Shown: piece after piece, positions 36,487-43,027 of the stretch | How the letters are laid out: each line of letters starts with the position of its first letter | Position numbering within the stretch: position 1 is the first letter of the stretch | From: Prochlorococcus sp. scB243_495D8 | Lineage (GTDB): Bacteria > Cyanobacteriota > Cyanobacteriia > PCC-6307 > Cyanobiaceae | DNA length: 64,000 bases | Direction: 5' to 3' | Assembly: GCA_000634195.1 (NCBI GenBank) | Contig: JFLT01000186.1 | Location: 62,001-126,000 of the forward strand | Translations under genes and position numbers: made by a program | Notes under the pieces: generated by a model | The model's database searches: none | What the model was told of the DNA's origin: nothing | What the model saw: only the letters and a program-made list of their open reading frames with translations

Positions 36487-36966
36487 TTTTCTAAAAAAGT
36501 CATTAATTTCTTTTTTTATAGATTTATATTCTAAATTAATTTCTTTAATAAATTTATCTACTTCTTTTTTATTATTCTTATATTCATTTATTTTTTGTTT
36601 GGTTTTCTCATAGAAAATGGATTCAAATTTTCCTGGACTTACCTCCTCAATCCAATATCCTGCTAAACAATAAATTTGATTTGGAACAACAGTTATAATA
36701 AATAATTTTTTGGAATTTTTATATTGATCAATTATCTTATTAGCTAAATTACCTTTAGTTTTGTTAGTCCCAAATAGAGTAATATCTTTTGCTAAAGACT
36801 TAAAATTCTTCGATAGATTCTTACTTTTTTCTAATGTATTTCTAGAAATTATTTTTTCTAGAGAATAACAATAATCGAAAAAATTAGTATTTTCTTTTTT
36901 TGAAGGATATATAGTTATTAGAGAACTAAAAAGTAAAAAAGAAGTTAAAATAAATTTTTTAAACAT
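36469..36966 (-). CDS. Hypothetical exported protein (165 residues)
   Basis: A cleavable-looking signal (FKKFILTSFLLFSSLITIYP) and a mature part of Lys-rich helices, with a short aromatic part in the middle (VVPNQIYCLAGYWIEEVSPG). The C-terminal third is a charged coiled-coil-like stretch. No family was recognised. It is convergent with and overlaps the tail-anchored neighbour. Confidence 0.6.
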   Translation of the reverse strand: MFKKFILTSFLLFSSLITIYPSKKENTNFFDYCYSLEKIISRNTLEKSKNLSKNFKSLAKDITLFGTNKTKGNLANKIIDQYKNSKKLFIITVVPNQIYCLAGYWIEEVSPGKFESIFYEKTKQKINEYKNNKKEVDKFIKEINLEYKSIKKEINDFFRKSKSFF

Positions 36967-37163
36967 TTAATTTTAATTAAATTTATCATTTCATAAATAT
37001 AAAAAGACAATGCGTAAATTACTATTAATTACCTTAAAAAGATTCACATTAATTAAAAAGATTTCTATTAATTGAGCTAAACCTCTTTGAGAAGAATTTA
37101 AAAGTATTTCGGACTTATAAAGTATTTATCAAAAGCATAAAATTTTTTTCTTATAATAAAATT

Positions 37164-37544
37164 ATGAAAAATTCTTTTTTGAAAAATAAAAGTTTCAAAT
37201 CTTTTTTAGATTTTTTTTCAAGATTATCAATTTCAGCAATATTTATCTCGGCAATACCAGGCAAAATAAATGATTTTGAGAGAACAGTTGAATATATTTC
37301 TTCAAAAGGTATTCCTGAACCAATTTCATCTATTCTTCTAGTGGGAGCAATTATATGTCTTATCTTGGGTTCTGGATTTTTTATATTTGGGGAAAATCAA
37401 AAAATCGGTTCCGTCTTTTTATTACTATTTATTATTCCAACAACAATAATTTTTCATGTATTCCCTTTTCATCAAAAAGCAGTATTGTTCAATCTCGCAT
37501 TGATAGGTGGATTAATTATTACTGCAATAAGGGAACCAAAATAA
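37164..37544 (+). CDS. DoxX family membrane protein, short form
   Basis: A 126-residue protein with four membrane helices: FSRLSISAIFISAIPGKINDF, GAIICLILGSGFFIFGENQK, VFLLLFIIPTTIIFHVFPF, and NLALIGGLIITAI. The order and the H-V-F-P-F-H motif in the third loop fit the DoxX family. It is shorter than the 10585-11136 copy and has no polar tail. It is probably related to redox balance, but there is no direct evidence. Confidence 0.78.
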   Translation: MKNSFLKNKSFKSFLDFFSRLSISAIFISAIPGKINDFERTVEYISSKGIPEPISSILLVGAIICLILGSGFFIFGENQKIGSVFLLLFIIPTTIIFHVFPFHQKAVLFNLALIGGLIITAIREPK

Positions 37545-37581
37545 ATTACTTAATTAAAGAAACCTAAATATTTTTTATTTT

Positions 37582-37776
37582 TTATTTTTTATTTCTTAAT
37601 TCTGGGAAGCAATTTGCAATATGAATTAATTCATAAACCTCTTTGCTATCGTATTTTTTATTCGGAATTCCACTTCCCACCTCTATACCTCTTTCTTTCA
37701 TCTTCTTTAATATCAATTGTTGTCTTTGCATACTTGACATAGACTTAAATCTTTTGGTTCGTTCTTCTTTATTCAC
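37582..37776 (-). CDS. Small basic hypothetical protein (64 residues)
   Basis: A charged peptide: MNKEERTKRFKSMSSMQRQQ, then KKMKERGIEVGSGIPNKKYD and YELIHIANCFPELRNKK. It is helical and soluble, perhaps nucleic-acid binding. No family is known to me. Confidence 0.55.
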   Translation of the reverse strand: MNKEERTKRFKSMSSMQRQQLILKKMKERGIEVGSGIPNKKYDSKEVYELIHIANCFPELRNKK

Positions 37777-37819
37777 TAGATTTAAATTTAGTTAAACTTT
37801 ATTGTTAGGATTATATCGA

Positions 37820-37942
37820 TTAGCGATTCATTAAATAAGTAAGAAAGCCAGTAAATGTAAGTAACTTAAATCCAATAAAGAAAGGCAAATATTTTTTGAC
37901 CTTTTTGCCAACCGGCATTAATTTGTTTAATGAATTGATCAT
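37820..37942 (-). CDS. Micro-protein with a late helix (40 residues)
   Basis: A basic start (MINSLNKLMPVGKKVKKYL) leads into a hydrophobic segment (FFIGFKLLTFTGFLTYLM). It lies 43 bases upstream of the previous gene on the same strand. The function is unknown. Confidence 0.48.
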   Translation of the reverse strand: MINSLNKLMPVGKKVKKYLPFFIGFKLLTFTGFLTYLMNR

Positions 37943-38024
37943 GATTCACATTAAAATTATAATTTTTACAAATATCCTAACGAATTTTTTTTAGAATTAT
38001 TCCATTTGATTTGTACATTTTGAA

Positions 38025-38062
38025 TATTAGATCTAAAGTAGAAGGGTTATATCCCTTTTTTT
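38025..38062 (+). repeat. Terminator-like hairpin abutting a start codon; likely decayed copy of the two-hairpin element
   Basis: AGATCTAAA, then AAGGG/CCCTT with a 6-base loop and a T-tract that runs into the ATG at 38063. The order GATCTAAA, short linker, hairpin, T-run is the same as in the three elements at 41107, 46461 and 47812, but the first hairpin is not intact here. It leaves no room for a ribosome binding site. Confidence 0.45.
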
Positions 38063-38449
38063 ATGAATGATAAAGAAACAATAATTTCATTATTAAATGA
38101 GTTTGCCAATCCAAAAAAAATGGCCTATTTTTTTCTTGACAATGCGACTCCAGATTTTTTATTTATAAGACCGAGTGGTAATCCTATAGATGCAAAAGGG
38201 TTTGAACAAATGATTACTGATGAAATTGTTCAAGAAAAGGCAGAAATAACTAAAATTCACCGATTCGAATTTTTAAGCGAAAATATAGTAATGTGCATTT
38301 TTACACTAGGTTCAAAATTTACTTATAAAGGAACACCTAATGATGACTTACCAACAGTTACGTCAATTTTTAAAAAAGTAAATAATGTTTGGAAAATTCA
38401 CTGGATGCAAAGATCTACAGGAAATTCGGATTTATCTTTATGGGATTAG
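38063..38449 (+). CDS. NTF2/SnoaL-like protein
   Basis: A 128-residue protein with a cone-shaped-fold pattern: MNDKETIISLLNEFANPKK, then TPDFLFIRPSGNPIDAKGFE, MCIFTLGSKFTYKGTPNDDL and VNNVWKIHWMQRSTGNSDL. The order matches SnoaL-like/DUF4440 proteins, a family of small ligand binders and enzymes. No catalytic residue is evident. A micro-gene overlaps its end by 10 bases. Confidence 0.72.
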   Translation: MNDKETIISLLNEFANPKKMAYFFLDNATPDFLFIRPSGNPIDAKGFEQMITDEIVQEKAEITKIHRFEFLSENIVMCIFTLGSKFTYKGTPNDDLPTVTSIFKKVNNVWKIHWMQRSTGNSDLSLWD

Positions 38450-38529
38450 CAAAGTTAATAGCACTTTTAATGGTGCTACTACTTGTAGGAAGTTCTTTTG
38501 TTGGTTTAATTTTGTATTTTATAAAATAA
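38440..38529 (+). CDS. Single-helix micro-protein (29 residues)
   Basis: The peptide (LAKLIALLMVLLLVGSSFVG then LILYFIK) is almost entirely a membrane helix, about the size of PetN or PsbX-class subunits. The start lies inside the last codons of the NTF2-like gene, so translation is probably coupled. No specific family can be assigned. Confidence 0.42.
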   Translation: MGLAKLIALLMVLLLVGSSFVGLILYFIK

Positions 38530-38930
38530 GTAGATCAAATAAATAATACCCAGGAATTATTTCTTGTTTTAGAAAATAATTGCTCCTTTTATGCTAATTA
38601 ATTTGATTTTCAGGTAAAAATAAAAACTTTAGACAGACTAACGCCTATATCTAAAGCCAATAAAGCAATTAGTAACTTACTCATTTTTTAGAACTCTCAA
38701 CTATTTTTTTGTAAAGTTCCTCAGAAATAGGTTGCATAACCTTTTAAAAATCTAATTACAAATTAATTAATTTAAAATTAATTTCTCGTTACTAAATATA
38801 CGAATATATGAATTTTTAAATAGGCAAAAAATATATTCACTATAAGTTCTTCTTATAAAGTATGAATAAATACTTAATCCAAAAACGTCAATAAATGTCC
38901 AAACTTTTTTTTTAAAATAAATAAGAAATC
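38530..38930. other. Spacer with two doubtful minus-strand micro-ORFs
   Basis: About 400 bases without a clear gene. On the minus strand an 18-residue frame (38681-38737, MQPISEELYKKIVESSKK) overlaps by ATGA a 24-residue frame (38610-38684, MSKLLIALLALDIGVSLSK). They look like a coupled pair but are too short to be sure. The rest is AT-rich without structure. Confidence 0.35.
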
Positions 38931-39032
38931 TTATTTCAAGTAAATAGATCCTCTATAAGTAAGCTTTATAATCTTTTCTTCTTGTTTTCTACAATATACG
39001 AATGACTTTCCATTGAAATACATGTTTACCAT
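38931..39032 (-). CDS. Micro-protein with LTYRG motif (33 residues)
   Basis: The peptide reads MVNMYFNGKSFVYCRKQEE then KIIKLTYRGSIYLK. The LTYRG-x-x-Y end is like the core of DUF4278, a very small cyanobacterial protein family. An AGGAG lies 7 bases upstream of the ATG, and ahead of it is a structured leader and a strong promoter. The presence of a dedicated leader supports a real, regulated gene. The function is unknown. Confidence 0.62.
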   Translation of the reverse strand: MVNMYFNGKSFVYCRKQEEKIIKLTYRGSIYLK

Positions 39033-39131
39033 GATGCAGCTCCTGAACTTGCTCAAGTCCCCGTCCTATGGCTTGAGTCGTACTGCGGTCTATCAGATGG
39101 TAGATCGGACGATTTTGTAGTATTCACTACA
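39033..39131 (-). promoter_or_regulatory. Structured 5' leader with a pseudoknot, riboswitch-like
   Basis: Read on the minus strand from the predicted start: hairpin TTGTAGT/ACTACAA; strand UCGUCC (39112-39107); hairpin GATCTA/TAGACC (39106-39087); hairpin CTCAAG/CTTGAG (39077-39052) whose 14-base loop holds GGACGG, complementary to UCGUCC; then an alternative stem GGACTT/AAGTTC that uses the 3' arm of the last hairpin and ends next to AGGAG. It also stands out as GC-richer than its surroundings. I do not recognise the class. Confidence 0.6.
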
Positions 39132-39136
39132 ATCTA

Positions 39137-39165
39137 TTTATAAAGTATTTATACTTAGATGTCAA
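39137..39165 (-). promoter_or_regulatory. Sigma-70-type promoter for the leader and micro-gene
   Basis: On the minus strand TTGACA (39165-39160) and TATAAA (39142-39137) are 17 bases apart, the ideal spacing. Transcription would start near 39130, at the first leader hairpin. Confidence 0.7.
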
Positions 39166-39168
39166 CAA

Positions 39169-39315
39169 TTAATAGAAACTAAACTTAAATTTAAAGGTAG
39201 ATTCGGCTTTCATAAACTCCCGAACAAGAATAAAGAACATATAACTACGAGTAACGCCCATAAAAACTGAAACAAATGCTAGAACTACACAAATAGGGCA
39301 ATGTGGGAATCCCAT
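39169..39315 (-). CDS. Small membrane protein with a CPIC motif (48 residues)
   Basis: The ORF begins MGFPHCPICVVLAFVSVFMG and continues TRSYMFFILVREFMKAEST. The HCPIC start and a single helix suggest a membrane-anchored metal or thiol protein. It ends 3 bases before the -35 box of the next minus-strand gene. Moderate support only. Confidence 0.45.
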   Translation of the reverse strand: MGFPHCPICVVLAFVSVFMGVTRSYMFFILVREFMKAESTFKFKFSFY

Positions 39316-39628
39316 TATTTATTTTCCAATATAAACTTCAATTCAGTCTCTGCATTAAGAATATCGATCCTTCTCTTGAGCAGTTTAAAAAATTTAATTA
39401 TTTTCTTCAAAATTAAACCCTCTTTAGGCATCAATAATAATATTATTTAAGAATGAATATATCAATGAGCAAAAATACTGAAGCCATTGATATAACAAAA
39501 GTTTCGTAGCAAATTTATACAATAAACAACACCAACATATGCTCAGATACTCTTGCTCAATTAGCTTATTCAGAGTCAAATATTAAATTGGTGATCTAGT
39601 TACCTTGCAGTGCTATTTTTCTTTTGCT
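39316..39628. other. Spacer without a clear gene
   Basis: About 310 AT-rich bases. A 14-residue frame starting at an ATG near 39466 ends at once and is not called. I see no terminator, repeat or promoter that stands out. Confidence 0.4.
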
Positions 39629-39700
39629 AAAAAAATAGAGCGGACTAAAGTCCAATACTCCACGAGGATTTAGTCCGCTGCCTAAAGCCTGAGAGTGCAA
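39629..39700 (-). ncRNA. Candidate small RNA ending in a long terminator hairpin
   Basis: On the minus strand an 11-bp stem AGCGGACTAAA/TTTAGTCCGCT (39680-39640) encloses a 19-base loop and is followed by CTATTTTTTT, a good terminator. No minus-strand ORF leads into it. The sequence just upstream (GCACTCTCAGGC) is GC-richer. The upstream part of the stem and loop contains the 17-base sequence that recurs over the start of the micro-gene at 39824. Confidence 0.45.
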
Positions 39701-39829
39701 ATTTTTCTTAATTAATATGCAAGTATGCTTTATGAGGTAAATATCTTGATTGCGTAATAAATTTATTTTGTATATTGCTATTACAAAAATGATGAGTTTA
39801 TTTAAATTAGTTACTAAATCCTCGTGGAG
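39659..39829. repeat. 17-bp perfect inverted repeat, arms 137 bp apart
   Basis: CTCCACGAGGATTTAGT at 39659-39675 is the exact reverse complement of 39813-39829. The right arm covers the GTG start codon and the bases before it of the micro-gene at 39824; the left arm lies in the loop and stem of the terminator-like hairpin. A + strand RNA with the left arm could pair with the start region of the micro-gene. Confidence 0.8.
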
Positions 39830-39943
39830 AAAGCTTTAGTAAATTTCTTTTATTGGTTACTGATAAGATCTGCCGAATCTCATTATGGAGAATCATTTGT
39901 ATCTGTAGAAGTTCCATCTAATTCAATCAAAGGTTTTTCTTGA
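39824..39943 (+). CDS. Micro-protein of the YWxLxxSAES family (39 residues)
   Basis: The ORF (MEKALVNFFYWLLIRSAESH then YGESFVSVEVPSN, with GTG as start) is a paralogue of the one at 44261-44368: same MEK start, same aromatic helix, SAES-x-YG-(E/D)-S, same acidic-proline end. Two conserved copies in one window support a real gene family. The start codon lies inside the inverted repeat. The function is unknown. Confidence 0.68.
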   Translation: MEKALVNFFYWLLIRSAESHYGESFVSVEVPSNSIKGFS

Positions 39944-40088
39944 TTTTAGAAAGTTTTTAATACTTAAATTCATAGCTTTCTGAAAATTGAATAACTAATT
40001 TGATTTAATTTGGTTAATTATCTCTATTGCAAATAAAGATAAGGTTGTTAATCTTGCACTTAAAGAAGAAACTTAATTTCTTAAACTG

Positions 40089-40298
40089 ATGCAATTTGAT
40101 CATTTAAATTTCAATGAAGATGATGGCCTCATGTCCATAGAAGATTTAAGGGCTTTACGTCTTCGAAAAAAGAAAATTGAAAGTGATAAGAAAGCTAGAA
40201 AGTATATCCTGGATATAAATCAAAGATATAGAAAAATGAGTACCAGCAAAAGTAATAACTTTTTAAGGAATATGAACCCTTTTAAAAAAGCCGCATAA
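40089..40298 (+). CDS. Small charged hypothetical protein (69 residues)
   Basis: An acidic start (FDHLNFNEDDGLMSIEDL) and a strongly basic middle and end (RALRLRKKKIESDKKARK, FLRNMNPFKKAA). It is soluble and helical. A terminator follows about 90 bases downstream. No family was recognised. Confidence 0.6.
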   Translation: MQFDHLNFNEDDGLMSIEDLRALRLRKKKIESDKKARKYILDINQRYRKMSTSKSNNFLRNMNPFKKAA

Positions 40299-40386
40299 AT
40301 TGTTAATCTTGATTTTGTTAATTTGTTTAACTTTGCAACTTTCAGAGTAAGATTTTAATGGTGTTTCTTTGGAAGAGTTTCACCAA

Positions 40387-40413
40387 GAGGGGTCAATTTT
40401 TGGCCCCTTCTTT
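40387..40413 (+). terminator. Intrinsic terminator
   Basis: A 7-bp stem GGGGTCA/TGGCCCC with one T-G pair and an ATTTT loop, extended by weaker pairs, followed by a pyrimidine-rich tail. It fits the end of the transcript from 40089. Confidence 0.65.
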
Positions 40414-40624
40414 GCGGAGATATTTTTTAATTGAAACTCGTTATGAAATTAAAGTAATACTTTCCTAGAAGGCGAAAGTGATGTAAATCTTTTGTTAAAA
40501 GTTTTTTGTTACCACTTAATGAAAACTCTATATCTTCAATTAAATCCTGTTATTAAAAAAACAAAAGTTTTAGTTTATGGACCATTTCCCATAATTTATT
40601 GAAATTCTTCATTTGCGATTTTTA

Positions 40625-40828
40625 ATGGCTTCACCTACAAGTTGGGAATTCTACAAAGAAATTGAAACTAAAACTCTATGGGTCAATATTTGTACCCAAA
40701 ATTTAGAAGGAGTAGCTATTTCGATGAATAAATGGTGGAAGACAAGATATCCAGCATACAAAATCAGAATAGTTTCTAAAAAAGAATTTGAGCTAGTAAA
40801 AATGCAAGCTGAGAAAAAGGAGCAATAA
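40625..40828 (+). CDS. Small conserved hypothetical protein (67 residues)
   Basis: The likely start gives MASPTSWEFYKEIETKTLWV, then EGVAISMNKWWKTRYPAYKI and RIVSKKEFELVKMQAEKK. Four Trp residues and a basic end suggest a compact soluble protein. The frame opens four codons earlier, but the ATG used is better placed. The function is unknown. Confidence 0.6.
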   Translation: MASPTSWEFYKEIETKTLWVNICTQNLEGVAISMNKWWKTRYPAYKIRIVSKKEFELVKMQAEKKEQ

Positions 40829-40904
40829 AATTATTCTTTGGTAAATATTGATGCTGAATATTTAATTTTTGCAGCTATTATAAAATCAATAAATAAAAGA
40901 ACAA

Positions 40905-41060
40905 ATGAACTCTGCATTTGCAAAAGTATCAAATTTGAAAGTTAACAGGGCTTCTAAAATAGCTATTACTCTCGCATCATCAACTTTCTTTTTGTATGCC
41001 TTGGGTCAAGCACCAATTTTTAAAAATATTCTTGCAGGTGCCTTCTCTTGCTCTGGCTAA
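40905..41060 (+). CDS. Small protein with a C-terminal helix (51 residues)
   Basis: The ORF begins MNSAFAKVSNLKVNRASK and then has a hydrophobic stretch (AITLASSTFFLYALGQAPIF) and an end AGAFSCSG. It might be a signal-like or membrane micro-protein. A two-hairpin element follows 47 bases after the stop. Confidence 0.48.
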   Translation: MNSAFAKVSNLKVNRASKIAITLASSTFFLYALGQAPIFKNILAGAFSCSG

Positions 41061-41106
41061 ATAAAATACTGTTTTTTTAGAGAAGCTAAAAAGCTTAAGT
41101 AGACTA

Positions 41107-41152
41107 TGATTGAAAGTCGATCTAAACTTAGAGGGATAAATCCCTCTTTTTT
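41107..41152 (+). repeat. Two-hairpin RNA element, copy 1
   Basis: Stem GATTGA/TCGATC with triloop AAG, linker TAAACTT, stem AGAGGGA/TCCCTCT with a TAAA loop, then a T-run. Two more copies lie at 46461 and 47812. It follows one micro-gene and precedes a three-gene micro-operon. The second hairpin alone would act as a terminator. Confidence 0.75.
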
Positions 41153-41212
41153 AATGTTTAATAGATTTATTGCTGAAAAGATAATGACTCTTCTTATTTC
41201 TCTTTGCAGCTG

Positions 41213-41329
41213 ATGAATATTTCCCCGCACCTATTAATTGATGCTGTGATATTAAGCGCTGCCCTTACGATAACTTTGGTATTAAGAGCAAAAGGTAATG
41301 CTGCCAGAAAAGAAAAAGAAAATAAATGA
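41213..41329 (+). CDS. Micro-operon gene 1: single-helix protein (38 residues)
   Basis: The peptide (MNISPHLLIDAVILSAALTI then TLVLRAKGNAARKEKENK) has one helix and a basic tail. Its stop overlaps the next start as ATGA. The upstream two-hairpin element ends 60 bases before it. The function is unknown. Confidence 0.58.
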   Translation: MNISPHLLIDAVILSAALTITLVLRAKGNAARKEKENK

Positions 41330-41466
41330 TTACTAAAGAAGAAGAAAAAGAATTTAAAAAACCTAAATTATATAGATTTTGGAACTTTCTTATTTATGGA
41401 AGTTCCATAGCTATTGGAGTTTTCTTAGTTTATTTATATTCTGCTTATGTCTTTATAAATAAATGA
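41326..41466 (+). CDS. Micro-operon gene 2: single-helix protein (46 residues)
   Basis: A charged N-terminus (MITKEEEKEFKKPKLYRFW) and then a helix (FLIYGSSIAIGVFLVYLYSA). It overlaps both neighbours by ATGA. The three overlapping frames all encode plausible membrane proteins. Confidence 0.6.
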   Translation: MITKEEEKEFKKPKLYRFWNFLIYGSSIAIGVFLVYLYSAYVFINK

Positions 41467-41558
41467 CTTACATCTTCGGCATAGCGATTACTTATGGGGT
41501 TGTAAGTCTTTTATTGCTTGGTGGGTTTGCATACTTTACTTTTAAAATGAGACGCTAA
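41463..41558 (+). CDS. Micro-operon gene 3: single-helix protein (31 residues)
   Basis: A peptide that is almost all helix (YIFGIAITYGVVSLLLLGGF) with a basic end (FKMRR). It is coupled to gene 2 by ATGA. It is similar in size to the smallest subunits of cytochrome b6f or the photosystems, but no match can be named. Confidence 0.58.
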   Translation: MTYIFGIAITYGVVSLLLLGGFAYFTFKMRR

Positions 41559-41832
41559 TTTTTATATCTTTTCCAATAAAGATTTATTAGATAAATTTTT
41601 TGATTTTTGTAGAGAATATCGACAAAAAATTCCACATCAAAAGATGTCTGAGATTTTAAGAGAATATGCAGATAGATTAGATTAATGATAGATACTAGCA
41701 GACATAAGAAGGTATTAAAAGAATAAAATTTCTAGCAAAATTTATACAAAATTTTTTAAATTTGGAATAAATTTTTTGAAGATATTTTCCTTGCAATTAT
41801 TCATAATTTGAGATTTTTTTTTGATCCTTAAT

Positions 41833-41910
41833 CCGTACAATTTTGTTCCTCTTACCGCACACATAAAACTTGAAATTTACTATTCAAATGAATTAGAACA
41901 TAGTTGTAGT
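41833..41910 (+). promoter_or_regulatory. Shared 78-bp upstream module, copy 1
   Basis: It aligns without gaps with 49315-49392 (57 of 78 identical by my count). Conserved blocks are CCGTAC, TGTTCCTC, ACCGCACACAT, CAAAT, AATTAGAACA and TGTAGT. It ends 15 bases before the ATG of the cysteine micro-gene at 41926. A promoter or operator module is the likeliest explanation. Confidence 0.6.
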
Positions 41911-41925
41911 AAAGGGGTAAGTCTT

Positions 41926-42078
41926 ATGGCACTAAATGACACATTTACTATCCAAGAAATTAATTTGGATAAAAAAGACCTTTCATTTGATAATAAGCTC
42001 AAAAAAATTGAAGCTTATTGGAATAATGAATGTACAGAACATCCGAGTAACAACCATTGCAAGATTTTTTGTGATTAA
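41926..42078 (+). CDS. Micro-protein with a CP12-tail-like cysteine motif (50 residues)
   Basis: After AAAGGGG the ORF gives MALNDTFTIQEINLDKKDL and ends KIEAYWNNECTEHPSNNHCK then IFCD. The C-x3-P-x4-C spacing equals that of the C-terminal disulfide loop of CP12, the redox linker of GAPDH and PRK. The Asp and aromatic after the second Cys also fit. The N-terminal CP12 region is missing. A sister gene is at 42282-42428. The frame is open further upstream, but there it is the shared regulatory module. Confidence 0.65.
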   Translation: MALNDTFTIQEINLDKKDLSFDNKLKKIEAYWNNECTEHPSNNHCKIFCD

Positions 42079-42089
42079 AAACTTTAACT

Positions 42090-42131
42090 TTTAGGTATTC
42101 TTACGCTTGATTTTTACATAATACCCGTACT
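42090..42131 (+). promoter_or_regulatory. Shared 42-bp upstream module, copy 1
   Basis: TTTAGGTATT, six bases, CTTGATT, then TACATAA and TACT. The same order and total length occur at 45066-45107. Copy 1 precedes the micro-operon at 42165. CTTGATT could be part of a -35 and TACATAAT a -10 region. Confidence 0.5.
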
Positions 42132-42164
42132 AAAGAATAATCAGAAAGAAAGGAGGCCAAGCAA

Positions 42165-42266
42165 ATGACTAATTTAGGTATAGAAATTTTATTTTGGACA
42201 ATTTTAATTTCTTATCTGGGATTAAGGTTTTCTCAAACTTGGAATGGATTCAAAAAACAGTATTAA
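42165..42266 (+). CDS. Single-helix micro-protein (33 residues)
   Basis: A perfect AAGGAGG lies 8 bases before the ATG. The peptide is MTNLGIEILFWTILISYLG then LRFSQTWNGFKKQY. The MTNLxIExL start is shared with the gene at 44436-44594. The next gene begins 15 bases later, so they are co-transcribed. The function is unknown. Confidence 0.62.
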   Translation: MTNLGIEILFWTILISYLGLRFSQTWNGFKKQY

Positions 42267-42281
42267 TTAGGAGAATAGAAA

Positions 42282-42428
42282 ATGAAACTACAAACTCAGT
42301 TCACGGTTCCAAACAAAAAATTAAAAGATCTTGATTATGTTAAAAAAGTAGATTTTTTAGAAGAAATTTTAAATAAAGAATGTATAGATTATCCAAATCA
42401 AGAAGATTGCCTGGTTTGTTGCAATTAA
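42282..42428 (+). CDS. Micro-protein with a CP12-tail-like cysteine motif (48 residues)
   Basis: The ORF gives MKLQTQFTVPNKKLKDLDYV and ends FLEEILNKECIDYPNQEDCL then VCCN. It has the same C-x3-P-x4-C spacing as the gene at 41926 and a similar FLEE-type helix before it. Two paralogues 350 bases apart strengthen both calls. GGAGAATAG precedes the start. Confidence 0.66.
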   Translation: MKLQTQFTVPNKKLKDLDYVKKVDFLEEILNKECIDYPNQEDCLVCCN

Positions 42429-42507
42429 AAAAAATTAAATAGCTGTTTTTTAAAAGTAAATAAATTTTTATTAGTATTTATAAATTTTCTAAAAGGGAGT
42501 TAGCACT

Positions 42508-43026
42508 ATGGAATTAAGATTCTTCCCAATAAATATTTTTAGAGAGACTCCAAAAGTCACATTCTTCGATGCAGGCATAGATAGTTCTAACGGTTCTGAT
42601 GTTGTGATCCATTCTGGAGAAGCTATATCTCCTCCAGATGATTTAAAAGATGAGCAATATTACGTTCACAATCATCAAATTGACCACAATTTAGTTATCA
42701 CTGGAGAAAGGACATTTGTTTTAATAAATCCTTCCTGGGATGAACCTCATCATGTGATTTATTTAAATAGATCTATGGGAGCATTAGAAATTCCTATAGG
42801 AACTTATCACAGATCTATCTCAGGGAAAGAAGGTAGTATTGTTTTAAACCAACCCAAGAGAGATAAATTTTTTGATCCTTCTAAAGAATTTACCCCTCAA
42901 AAGTTAGACAAAATTAATTTAATTAAGGCAAGAAAAAGTCCGCCTGTTTATTGGATTTACGAAAATAACAAAATCAAAAGGGTCTATTTTAATCCTCTAG
43001 AAAGAAAAGTTAAAACTCTTGTTTGA
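42508..43026 (+). CDS. Cupin-like protein
   Basis: A 172-residue protein with a beta-rich core: SDVVIHSGEAISPPDDLKDE, then YYVHNHQIDHNLVITGERTF, HHVIYLNRSMGALEIPIGTY and HRSISGKEGSIVLNQ. The H-x3-D-H and E-x-P-x-G-x-Y-H patterns resemble dTDP-sugar epimerase-like or WbuC-type cupins. AAAAGGGAG precedes the ATG. It is probably transcribed with the LOG gene, whose ATG lies 1 base after this stop. The substrate is unknown. Confidence 0.68.
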   Translation: MELRFFPINIFRETPKVTFFDAGIDSSNGSDVVIHSGEAISPPDDLKDEQYYVHNHQIDHNLVITGERTFVLINPSWDEPHHVIYLNRSMGALEIPIGTYHRSISGKEGSIVLNQPKRDKFFDPSKEFTPQKLDKINLIKARKSPPVYWIYENNKIKRVYFNPLERKVKTLV

Positions 43027-43027
43027 A

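Noticed and set aside
39053..39132. A plus-strand RNA gene at the structured leader
   Set aside because: The hairpins can form on either strand, but the promoter, the ribosome binding site and the small ORF are all on the minus strand and in the right order, so the leader reading is preferred.
41571..41686. A frame ending KIPHQKMSEILREYADRLD after the three-gene micro-operon
   Set aside because: It reads like protein but has no ATG, GTG or TTG start after the preceding in-frame TGA; only a 13-residue ORF remains. It may be a gene remnant, but there is no second copy to prove it.
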